A stretch of DNA of 8,376 nt from Pseudomonadota bacterium (GTDB lineage Bacteria; Cyanobacteriota; Vampirovibrionia; LMEP-6097). This document shows positions 1 through 5,843 of the stretch, piece by piece. The DNA is taken from the NCBI GenBank assembly GCA_009924885.1, contig RFQS01000099.1, positions 1-8,376 of the forward strand, given 5' to 3'. Made by a program: the position numbers and the translations under genes. Within the stretch, counting starts at the first letter, position 1, and each line of letters begins with the position of its first letter. The notes beneath the pieces are model-generated. The model did no database searches, had not been told where the DNA came from, and saw nothing but the letters and a program-made list of their open reading frames with translations.

Positions 1-544
1 CTTTTAAAGCTTTCCTAAGTACATGTGTAGATTTAGTAAAATCTAAGTCATCTATAAATTTCAGATAGCCCACTAGTCCCTGCGCCTCTAAAAACTCCCT
101 GAAACTCAGTGGATGCATATAAAAATAATGCACTCTACCCACGGGCATAGAGACTGGCTCCTGCTTTAAAGCGAAATCCACTAGAGAACCAGCAGCTATA
201 ACATGCAAGCCCGGCATTTTTTCATAAAAATATCTTAGAGCTTGAATAGCCTTCGGGAAAAGCTGTACCTCATCTAAAAAAATTAAACTCTCACCTGTTT
301 TAATTTCGATATTTCGTTTTAAATATATTTGATTAACTATATGTACTGGATCTAAAGTCTCGAAATCTTCATAAAACTCAAAATCATATTCAAAATTTAT
401 AATGACCGCCGTCTTGAAATTTTCCTTAGCAAAACGCTCTAGGAGAAAACTTTTCCCGACCTGCCTAGCACCACGCACGACGATAGGATGCGGATGTTTA
501 TCTGCCTGCCATTTTATTAAAGTTCTCCTACTTAAACGATTCAC
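1..544 (-). CDS. AAA+ ATPase, AAA_14/DUF4143 family (C-terminus cut by window edge)
   Basis: The reverse strand reads openly from a GTG at 544 to the window edge, giving the first 181 residues of a protein; the rest, including any DUF4143 domain, lies outside. Visible motifs are Walker A GARQVGKS (residues 25-32), Walker B LIFLDEVQ (87-94), an AAGS sensor-like segment (117-120) and the segment GRVHYFYMHPLSFREFL (136-152), which is typical of this family. The N-terminal R-x-LIKW stretch before the P-loop also fits. An in-frame TAG a few codons upstream makes this GTG the only reasonable start. Family members are cytoplasmic ATPases, usually 380-450 residues, common as accessory genes in anaerobes and host-associated bacteria; their cellular role is poorly known. 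It is transcribed divergently from fusA. The family call is secure; the function is not. Confidence 0.9.
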   Translation of the reverse strand, partial: MNRLSRRTLIKWQADKHPHPIVVRGARQVGKSFLLERFAKENFKTAVIINFEYDFEFYEDFETLDPVHIVNQIYLKRNIEIKTGESLIFLDEVQLFPKAIQALRYFYEKMPGLHVIAAGSLVDFALKQEPVSMPVGRVHYFYMHPLSFREFLEAQGLVGYLKFIDDLDFTKSTHVLRKALK

Positions 545-585
545 CCTTGGTATTATACCCTAATTTTAGATAAAAAACCAAGGGT
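543..585. repeat. Inverted repeat flanking the ATPase promoter -10 box (operator candidate)
   Basis: ACCCTTGGT (543-551) and its exact reverse complement ACCAAGGGT (577-585) are 9-bp arms separated by 25 nt. Nested inside are GGTATTATACC (549-559, a perfect palindrome around a central T covering the -10 box) and the pair ATACCC (555-560) / GGGTAT (582-587). One outer arm overlaps the -35 box and the other covers the start codon. The placement suggests a repressor or autoregulatory site rather than a terminator, because no U-run follows and no gene ends here. Confidence 0.5.
552..581 (-). promoter_or_regulatory. Candidate promoter of the AAA_14 ATPase gene
   Basis: On the minus strand there is a perfect TATAAT (552-557) and an upstream TTGGTT (576-581) separated by 18 nt. 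The -10 box ends only 7 nt before the GTG at 544, so a standard start of transcription would fall on or next to the start codon, giving a leaderless mRNA. No separate Shine-Dalgarno can be fitted. The boxes are seen; promoter activity and leaderless start are inferred. Confidence 0.5.
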
Positions 586-646
586 ATTTCACCCCTGCTA
601 TTCAAAAGACCACTATATGAGGATAATGAAAACACAGAAAATGAAA

Positions 647-675
647 TTGTGCAGTACTCTCTTAAATGCTATAAT
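647..675 (+). promoter_or_regulatory. fusA promoter, extended -10 type
   Basis: TATAAT at 670-675 is preceded by TG at 667-668, an extended -10 element. The matching -35 position, 17 nt upstream, is TTGTGC (647-652), a weak match, as is usual when an extended -10 is present. Transcription would start near 682, leaving a leader of about 25 nt that contains the TAAGGA ribosome-binding site (696-701). A short GGTC/GACC stem (682-685, 691-694) lies in this leader. Confidence 0.6.
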
Positions 676-707
676 CGCTAAGGTCAAATCGACCCTAAGG
701 AAATAAC

Positions 708-2819
708 ATGGCTAGAAAAATTAAAAGAGAAGACTTCAGAAACATCGGTATCGCAGCTCACATCGACGCTGGTAAAACTACTACTACCGAAAGAATTTTA
801 TTTTACAGTGGCGTAGTCCATAAAATCGGTGAAGTACACGAAGGTACTTCAGTTACAGACTGGATGGAGCAGGAAAAAGAGCGTGGAATCACGATTACAG
901 CTGCTGCTATTTCTACTACATGGAAAGATAAATATATTAACCTTATTGATACCCCTGGACACGTTGACTTTACTATCGAAGTTGAGCGTTCTATGAGAGT
1001 TCTAGACTCAGTTATTATTACCCTTTGTTCAGTAGGTGGTGTTCAGCCTCAAACTAAGACAGTTTGGAGACAGGCAGACCGTTATAAAGTACCACGTGTA
1101 GTATTCGTTAATAAAATGGATAGATCTGGTGCCAATTTCTTTAGAGTAAAAGATCAGCTACGTAATGATATGCGTGTAAACGCCGTTCCTATTCAGTGTC
1201 CTATCGGTACTGAAGATCAGTTCGAAGGCGTCGTAGATCTAGTAGAAAAGAAAACTCATATCCATAAAGATGACCTAGGAAAAGATATAGAGATCATCGA
1301 CGGTTACCCAGCAAATTTAACTGAAAAATGTGCCGAGATGCGCACTCAGCTTATTGAAGCTATCGCTGAAACTGATGAAGATATGATGAATAGATATCTT
1401 GAAGAAGGTGAAGATGCTTTCACATTAGAGGAAGTTAGAGCTGGATTAAGAAGAGCGACTATTAAGCTTGAAGTTATTCCTATGCTTTGTGGATCAGCTT
1501 TTAAGAATAAAGGTATCCAGAAAGTATTAGACGCTGTCGTAGATTACCTTCCAAGCCCTCTAGACGTAGAGCAGATTAAAGGTACTGATCTTAATAACGA
1601 AGAAGTTACACGTAAGTGTGATGATGATGAGCCTATGGCTGGTCTAGCATTTAAAGTAATGACTGACCCATTCGTAGGACGTTTAACTTTCGTTAGAATG
1701 TACTCTGGCGTTATCACTGCTGGTAGCTATGTTTATAATTCATCTACTGGTAAGAAAGAGCGTATCTCTCGTATCATCAAGATGATGGCAGATAATCGCA
1801 GTGAGATCGAGGAATTAAGAGCGGGAGACATCGGTGCCGTAGTAGGTTTCAAAGACACTACCACCGGAAACACTTTCTGTGACGATAAAAAGCAAGTAAT
1901 ACTTGAATCATTGTTCATCCCAGAACCAGTTATCTCTGTAGCAGTAGAACCTAAAACTAAAGCAGATCAAGAAAAACTATCTCTATCTCTACATAAACTA
2001 GCTGAAGAAGATCCTACTTTCCAAGTAAAAGTAGATCATGAGACTGGTCAAACTATCATCTCTGGTATGGGTGAGCTTCACTTAGAGATTCTTGTAGATA
2101 GACTTAAGCGTGAATTTAAAGTAGAGGCTGACGTTGGTAAGCCACAAGTAGCTTACAGAGAGACGATTAGAGGTAAATCTACATCTGACATGAAATATGC
2201 TAAGCAGTCTGGTGGTAGAGGTCAGTATGGTCACGTTGTTATCGATTTCGAACCTTTACCAATAGGTAAAGATGCTGAAGGCGAAGATCTACCGAATTTC
2301 GAATTCGTTAATAAGATCGTCGGTGGTGTAATCCCTAGAGAATATATTCCAGCTGTAGAGAAAGGTGTTAAAGAAGCTATGCTTTCTGGTGTTCTTGCTG
2401 GTTATGAGATGTTAGGTATTAGAGCGACCCTAAATCATGGTTCTTACCACGACGTAGACTCTTCTGAGATGGCATTTAATATCGCTGGTTCTATGGCGTT
2501 TAAAGATGGTACGAAAAAAGCACAGCCAGTATTACTTGAGCCTGTGATGAAAGTCGACATCGAAGTTCCAGAAGAATACATGGGTGATGTTATCGGAGAT
2601 ATCTCTTCTAGACGTGGTCGTGTAGAGAAAATGGAAACTTTAGGTGGTCAATCACACGTAATGACTATAGTTCCATTAGCGAATATGTTCGGTTATGCGA
2701 CTGACATTAGAAATAAAACTAAAGGTCAAGGAACGTTTACGATGGAATTCTATGCTTATGAAGAAGTTCCAGCTAACGTAGCAAATGATATCGCTTCTGG
2801 TAAGATGCAGACGGCTTAA
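708..2819 (+). CDS. fusA: Elongation factor G
   Basis: The product is translational GTPase EF-G, which drives tRNA-mRNA translocation on the ribosome and, with RRF, ribosome recycling. It has 703 residues, the normal bacterial length. G motifs are all intact: G1 AHIDAGKT (17-24), G2 around T62/T64 in RGITIT, G3 DTPGHVD (81-87), G4 NKMD (135-138), G5 GSAFKNKG (262-269). Domain II follows (about 310-400, with DPFVGRLTF), then III (about 405-480), IV (about 481-605, with QSGGRGQYGHV and the HDVDSSEMAF loop at 581-590) and V (about 606-690, FGYATDIR). The ATG has a TAAGGA Shine-Dalgarno 6 nt upstream. The sequence is closest, as far as I recall, to cyanobacterial EF-G. The gene is monocistronic here and separated from ribosomal protein genes, which is unusual for the main fusA. 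All functional motifs argue for canonical EF-G rather than a divergent paralogue. Confidence 0.98.
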   Translation: MARKIKREDFRNIGIAAHIDAGKTTTTERILFYSGVVHKIGEVHEGTSVTDWMEQEKERGITITAAAISTTWKDKYINLIDTPGHVDFTIEVERSMRVLDSVIITLCSVGGVQPQTKTVWRQADRYKVPRVVFVNKMDRSGANFFRVKDQLRNDMRVNAVPIQCPIGTEDQFEGVVDLVEKKTHIHKDDLGKDIEIIDGYPANLTEKCAEMRTQLIEAIAETDEDMMNRYLEEGEDAFTLEEVRAGLRRATIKLEVIPMLCGSAFKNKGIQKVLDAVVDYLPSPLDVEQIKGTDLNNEEVTRKCDDDEPMAGLAFKVMTDPFVGRLTFVRMYSGVITAGSYVYNSSTGKKERISRIIKMMADNRSEIEELRAGDIGAVVGFKDTTTGNTFCDDKKQVILESLFIPEPVISVAVEPKTKADQEKLSLSLHKLAEEDPTFQVKVDHETGQTIISGMGELHLEILVDRLKREFKVEADVGKPQVAYRETIRGKSTSDMKYAKQSGGRGQYGHVVIDFEPLPIGKDAEGEDLPNFEFVNKIVGGVIPREYIPAVEKGVKEAMLSGVLAGYEMLGIRATLNHGSYHDVDSSEMAFNIAGSMAFKDGTKKAQPVLLEPVMKVDIEVPEEYMGDVIGDISSRRGRVEKMETLGGQSHVMTIVPLANMFGYATDIRNKTKGQGTFTMEFYAYEEVPANVANDIASGKMQTA

Positions 2820-2830
2820 TTCATAAACGA

Positions 2831-2860
2831 ATCCTAGAAAACTAAGAGGATCATCCTTTT
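2831..2860. terminator. Weak hairpin between convergent fusA and EF-hand gene
   Basis: AAGAGG (2844-2849) can pair with CCTTTT (2855-2860) around the loop ATCAT, six pairs including one G-U. An alternative pairing is ATCCT (2831-2835) with AGGAT (2847-2851). The first stem overlaps the stop codon of the minus-strand gene. There is no long U-run, so this is at best a poor bidirectional terminator. Confidence 0.25.
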
Positions 2861-3492
2861 CGTATAAAAGCTATAGCTAAAGTACCTAAAGTATCAATAA
2901 CCTTGTTAAGGGGATTACCAGCTGCTGTGACTTGATTATTGTTAACTGCTTCCGCGGCATCACGTTCCTTTGCGAGCCTCAGGTCTTCTTCAAATTTAGC
3001 AGCTTTAGCTGCGTCATTCTGCTTTCGCATGTCTTGAAGCATAGATATACGCTCATCATGACCAGCAGCCATAAAACCTTGAACAGAGAACCCCTTTAAT
3101 CCGCCTTCGGGACCAGCATGATAATCAACAACACGTTGAATCAATTTTTCACGATCAACGTGGACTTTTCCATCCTTACCAACATAAGTAGGAGTCTCCC
3201 CAAATTTTTCTATATGTGCTCTCATTTCAGGAGATAGATTAGTAACAGCTGAAGCACCCTGCTGAGCCCATAGGGTATCTGGATTTAGTTTTTCTGTAAA
3301 AAGTGTTTTATTCTCTGCTGAAAGACTTTTAAATTCATCCGTCTCGCTGAATTTTTTAATAGCTTCTGTAAATTCCTTTTTGTCAAGAACCTTATCACGA
3401 TTTACATCAGCCCCTTTAAGTGACTTTTCAAAAGCTGCCTTCTGTAGATCTGTTAATCCATTCAAAGATCCTGTAAATATAGATAGGTCCAT
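2851..3492 (-). CDS. Uncharacterised protein with one EF-hand calcium-binding loop
   Basis: This 213-residue protein has no family I can name. Residues 29-40 read DVNRDKVLDKKE, which matches the EF-hand loop with D1, N3, D5, D9 and E12 in the ligand positions, flanked by helix-like segments (LQKAAFEKSL before, FTEAIKKFSE after), so calcium binding is likely. A possible partner, VGKDGKVHVDRE (104-115), lacks the ligands and looks more like a beta hairpin. Residues 153-185 are charged and Ala-rich, probably helical; a short hydrophobic stretch (about 199-210) ends the protein at RKG. There is no N-terminal signal peptide or clear membrane helix, so the protein is predicted soluble or exported by a non-Sec route. 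The ATG at 3492 is the only plausible start, but it has no recognisable Shine-Dalgarno. It lies 90 bp downstream of another minus-strand small gene and is convergent with fusA. Confidence 0.8.
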   Translation of the reverse strand: MDLSIFTGSLNGLTDLQKAAFEKSLKGADVNRDKVLDKKEFTEAIKKFSETDEFKSLSAENKTLFTEKLNPDTLWAQQGASAVTNLSPEMRAHIEKFGETPTYVGKDGKVHVDREKLIQRVVDYHAGPEGGLKGFSVQGFMAAGHDERISMLQDMRKQNDAAKAAKFEEDLRLAKERDAAEAVNNNQVTAAGNPLNKVIDTLGTLAIAFIRKG

Positions 3493-3512
3493 AATATTAA
3501 TTTATCTAAATG

Positions 3513-3520
3513 AGGTTAAG
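3513..3520 (-). promoter_or_regulatory. Upstream motif CTTAACCT shared with the gene at 7740-8249
   Basis: The minus-strand octamer CTTAACCT lies 20 nt before the ATG of the EF-hand gene. The same octamer lies 22 nt before the ATG of the minus-strand gene ending at 7740. A related CTTAAC occurs upstream of the gene at 3583-4044 (4116-4121). A -35-like element or regulator site is possible; chance in AT-rich DNA is not excluded. Confidence 0.25.
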
Positions 3521-3559
3521 CTTTGGTAATACTAAAATATAATAAGGCACTATTGCGAA

Positions 3560-3572
3560 ACTCTTTCAGAGT
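3560..3572 (-). terminator. Small perfect hairpin between the two minus-strand small genes
   Basis: ACTCT (3560-3564) and AGAGT (3568-3572) form a perfect 5-bp stem with a 3-nt loop, 10 bp past the stop codon of the gene at 3583-4044. Only a short, broken U stretch follows on the minus strand, so it may attenuate or trim the transcript rather than stop it. Confidence 0.25.
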
Positions 3573-3582
3573 CAATCCTTCA

Positions 3583-4044
3583 TCAAGCAGTACCGCTACC
3601 AGAAAAGGCCTTCGCTCCCAATTGAATAATTTGAGCGAACATTGCAAGCATACTTTGTATATTTTTAGCATTCGCCTCTTGCTGTTTTGCATTAAGCTCC
3701 GCTATTCGTTTTTCAGTTTCTGCATTCTGCTTATTAGCTTCCTCATAAACATTTAAAGGCTTCTCTGATAAATTAAATTTTATATTACCATCAACACCAA
3801 ATCTTAACGGCTCTTCTGCCCCCAAACCAGCCCAAGCATTAGCGGAATCATCAGCCGTCCAAGACTTAAGGCTAACACTATTATTAAAAGAGTAAGCTGT
3901 ATAAGGATTCACTGAACTAAAAACATCTTCTGCTCTGTCAGCTGGTGTAATTCCAAGCGAAGACGAAGCGTTCTTTGTAATCGATGCTGTAACTGGAGTC
4001 TTATTAAAATCAAGAGCCGTATAATCAATTGGATTAAAGATCAC
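3583..4044 (-). CDS. Uncharacterised Asn/Ala/Ser-rich protein with C-terminal coiled coil
   Basis: The product is 153 residues with no recognisable family. The N-terminal two thirds (1-95) are rich in N, S, T and A with scattered aromatics (MIFNPIDYTALDF, NPYTAYSF, SWTADD, FGVDGNIKFN). Residues 98-131 are a highly charged Glu/Gln/Lys/Ala helix with the look of a coiled coil, followed by a hydrophobic amphipathic stretch (SMLAMFAQIIQLGAKAF, 131-147) and a GSGTA tail. There is no Sec signal peptide. The start is a GTG immediately preceded by an in-frame TGA, so the frame cannot extend upstream; no Shine-Dalgarno sits at normal distance (see the leader entry at 4041-4080). The coiled coil plus hydrophobic end suggests self-assembly or docking to a partner or membrane surface; this is inference only. 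It may be cotranscribed with the EF-hand gene 90 bp downstream. Confidence 0.7.
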   Translation of the reverse strand: MIFNPIDYTALDFNKTPVTASITKNASSSLGITPADRAEDVFSSVNPYTAYSFNNSVSLKSWTADDSANAWAGLGAEEPLRFGVDGNIKFNLSEKPLNVYEEANKQNAETEKRIAELNAKQQEANAKNIQSMLAMFAQIIQLGAKAFSGSGTA

Positions 4045-4080
4045 TCAAGCATTAACATTAAAAAATAAAGCCCTCCTCAT
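4041..4080 (-). promoter_or_regulatory. Strong Shine-Dalgarno and 5-codon minicistron before a GTG start
   Basis: The minus strand carries GAGGAGGG (4071-4078), by far the best ribosome-binding site near this gene, but it lies 26 nt from the GTG at 4044. It is 12 nt from an ATG at 4058 that opens the mini-frame MLMLE ending in TGA (4043-4041). That TGA overlaps the GTG start as GTGA. This arrangement suits translational coupling or reinitiation. A sequencing or mutation frameshift that has cut off the true N-terminus is the alternative. Confidence 0.4.
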
Positions 4081-4116
4081 ATTTTAAGGTATTACTAAAT
4101 TAGAATTAATAAACTG

Positions 4117-4142
4117 TTAAGCCTTTTTAGGCGATTGCTTAA
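4117..4142. repeat. Overlapping inverted repeats in the divergent region before pabA
   Basis: TTAAGC (4117-4122) is the reverse complement of GCTTAA (4137-4142). Inside it, GCCT (4121-4124) and AGGC (4129-4132) form a smaller stem around TTTT. The two share bases and exclude each other. They sit between a minus-strand gene and pabA, so they could be a regulator site or a structured leader. Arms are short. Confidence 0.3.
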
Positions 4143-4152
4143 GATAGTCTTG

Positions 4153-4158
4153 TATCAT
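4153..4158 (+). promoter_or_regulatory. Candidate -10 box for the pabA-anmK-pyk operon
   Basis: TATCAT at 4153-4158 is the best -10-like hexamer before pabA and ends 8 nt before its ATG. No good -35 box is found at 17 nt and there is no Shine-Dalgarno in front of the ATG, so if this box is used the message would be essentially leaderless. The support is weak. Confidence 0.25.
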
Positions 4159-4166
4159 TAAAACAG

Positions 4167-4766
4167 ATGTCTCCTAAAGTCCTCGTCATTGATAATTACG
4201 ACAGCTTCACCTATAACCTAGTCCAGTACTTAGGAGAGATAGGAGCTGATGTAAAAGTAATTAGGAATGATGAATTTCCGAGCACTGAGTTAGAAAATTT
4301 TTTAAAAGCAGAAAATATTACTCATATACTCATTTCCCCTGGTCCAGGTAAACCTAAAGATTCTAAACTCAGTATCGAGTCGATTAAACTATTAGCAGCG
4401 AAGATTCCGATTTTAGGCGTCTGCCTCGGACATCAGGCTATAGGGGAGGCTTTCGGGGGAGAAGTCGTTAAAGCTCCTTATCTTATGCACGGGAAAACCA
4501 GTGTCATAGAGCATGATGAGAGTTCAGAACTTTTCAGAGATATCCCTAAACATTTCACTGCGACTAGATATCACTCACTTGTCATAGACAGATCTAGTAT
4601 TCAGGATTCTAATTTACGAATAATCGCTAAAACCGCAGATGAACTAGTCATGGCTGTTACCCATAAAGATTTTAAAAATCTCTTCGGTGTTCAATATCAT
4701 CCAGAGTCCATACTCTCTGAATATGGTCATCAGCTTTTAAAAAATTTTTTAAAGGTGAAGGTTTAA
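4167..4766 (+). CDS. pabA: Aminodeoxychorismate/anthranilate synthase glutaminase subunit
   Basis: The product is a class I glutamine amidotransferase of the PabA/TrpG type. It hydrolyses glutamine and channels ammonia to the chorismate-binding partner (PabB for folate, TrpE for tryptophan). Its 199 residues match the stand-alone family length. Diagnostic parts are the N-terminal VLVIDNYDSFTYNLVQYL (5-22), the oxyanion strand ISPGPG (56-61), the nucleophile elbow GVCLGHQ with catalytic C86 (84-90), the MHGKTS segment (107-112) and the GVQYHPES motif (174-181) giving H178 and E180. The catalytic triad is complete. PabA and TrpG cannot be separated reliably by sequence, and one enzyme often serves both pathways; no synthase partner is in view. 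It is the first gene of a tight operon: its TAA abuts the anmK ATG. The ATG has no clear Shine-Dalgarno; no better start exists nearby. Confidence 0.93.
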   Translation: MSPKVLVIDNYDSFTYNLVQYLGEIGADVKVIRNDEFPSTELENFLKAENITHILISPGPGKPKDSKLSIESIKLLAAKIPILGVCLGHQAIGEAFGGEVVKAPYLMHGKTSVIEHDESSELFRDIPKHFTATRYHSLVIDRSSIQDSNLRIIAKTADELVMAVTHKDFKNLFGVQYHPESILSEYGHQLLKNFLKVKV

Positions 4767-5843
4767 ATGCGAGTCCTAGGCGTTAACACTGGTACCTCTG
4801 TAGATGCAATTGACTTTGCGCTGATAGACTGGCATGACATTCATAATCTTAAAAATTACTCAGTGATTCGCGAGGACAGCCTTCCCTTTGACCCTATACT
4901 TAGAACTATCTTTGAAAAACTTATAAATAAACAGAACGGAAATTTAGATGAAATCTCTAATCTGAATTTCGCCTTTAGTCGTTTCCTCGCTGAGAGTATC
5001 AACTCTTTTAGAGAAAAATATAATGAGCAGATAGATCTTATTGGCATTCATGGACAGACGATTTTCCACGGTAAGGAAAGTACATGGCAGTTAGGCGAAG
5101 GATCTATAATAGCTAATCTTACTAACATAAACACTGTCTCAGATTTCAGACCAGCAGATATGGCACGTGGCGGTGGTGGTGCACCTTTAATCAGCTTTCT
5201 AGATGATAGATTAGTGAGATCTGATAGTGAAAATATCGCTACATTAAATATTGGCGGCATCGCTAATACCACAGTTTTAGTGAAAGACTCTCCTTGCATA
5301 GCTTACGATACGGGACCAGGTAATACCTTGATCGATAATCTCTGCCAAAAGCTCCATAGCAAACCTTTTGACAAAAATGGTGAAATTGCTTTTAAGGGTA
5401 AAATTAATGAAAAATTCGTAGATAATCTTATAAAGAACACCGAATATTTTAGACTCCCTCCGCCCAAATCTACAGGGCGAGAGCTGTTTAATCATAAATT
5501 TGCAGATAAATTTTTAGATCTAGGGAATACACAAAACATTATCAGCTCAGCTACTTACTTAACAGCGAAAACCATTAGCACAGAGCTGCAGAAATATCCA
5601 ATTAGTAAAGTATTAATTTCTGGAGGCGGTATTAATAATAATTTTCTTACAGAAAAATTAAAGGAACTAAATCCAGCTATAACTTTTAGCGATCATCAGC
5701 AGTGTGGGATTATGAGTCAGTATAAAGAAGCGATTTTATTCTCTTTACTAGCTTATACAAGCTATAATAGGATGGCTAACAATGTTCCAAGCTCCACTGG
5801 CGCTAAGGCTTCTAGCATACTAGGAAAAATATCATATGTCTAA
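4767..5843 (+). CDS. anmK: Anhydro-N-acetylmuramic acid kinase
   Basis: AnmK phosphorylates and hydrolyses 1,6-anhydro-MurNAc to MurNAc-6-phosphate, returning cell-wall turnover products made by lytic transglycosylases. The protein has 358 residues, close to the family norm. Motifs of the ASKHA-type fold appear in order: phosphate loop GTSVD (9-13), HGQT (95-98), DFRPADMARGGGGAPL (126-141), NIGGIAN (161-167), YDTGPGN with the expected catalytic D181 (180-186), PPKSTGRE (232-239), SGGGINN (285-291) and the C-terminal NVPSSTGA...ILG (339-353). One change from the common GTSxDG form is A14 for Gly. The ATG follows directly on the pabA stop codon, with AAGGTGA (4752-4758) as ribosome-binding site inside the end of pabA, so translation is probably coupled. 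Its presence implies peptidoglycan with transglycosylase turnover, usual for diderm bacteria. The MurNAc-6-P etherase (MurQ) expected downstream in the pathway is not in this window. Confidence 0.95.
   Translation: MRVLGVNTGTSVDAIDFALIDWHDIHNLKNYSVIREDSLPFDPILRTIFEKLINKQNGNLDEISNLNFAFSRFLAESINSFREKYNEQIDLIGIHGQTIFHGKESTWQLGEGSIIANLTNINTVSDFRPADMARGGGGAPLISFLDDRLVRSDSENIATLNIGGIANTTVLVKDSPCIAYDTGPGNTLIDNLCQKLHSKPFDKNGEIAFKGKINEKFVDNLIKNTEYFRLPPPKSTGRELFNHKFADKFLDLGNTQNIISSATYLTAKTISTELQKYPISKVLISGGGINNNFLTEKLKELNPAITFSDHQQCGIMSQYKEAILFSLLAYTSYNRMANNVPSSTGAKASSILGKISYV

Noticed and set aside
1..544. Reading the AAA_14 ATPase as part of a defence or toxin-antitoxin module
   Set aside because: The only neighbour visible is fusA on the opposite strand; the gene is cut by the window and no partner toxin, nuclease or antitoxin can be seen.
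617..706. A 29-codon plus-strand frame (ATG 617 to TAA 704-706) ending 1 nt before the fusA ATG
   Set aside because: It contains the fusA extended -10 promoter, has no Shine-Dalgarno, and would mostly lie upstream of the inferred transcription start. Chance is the simpler reading.
3157..3183. Second EF-hand loop at residues 104-115 of the EF-hand protein
   Set aside because: Required acidic ligands at positions 1 and 3 are missing; it reads better as a Gly-turn beta hairpin.
3523..3756. 77-codon plus-strand frame opposite the small gene at 3583-4044
   Set aside because: No coding-like composition and it lies antisense to a better frame; treated as a shadow.
4041..4080. UGA decoded as an amino acid, extending the gene at 3583-4044 upstream to ATG 4080
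   Set aside because: pyk and the EF-hand gene end with TGA at sensible places and none of the certain genes has an internal TGA, so a changed code is not supported. Kept only as an alternative to test.
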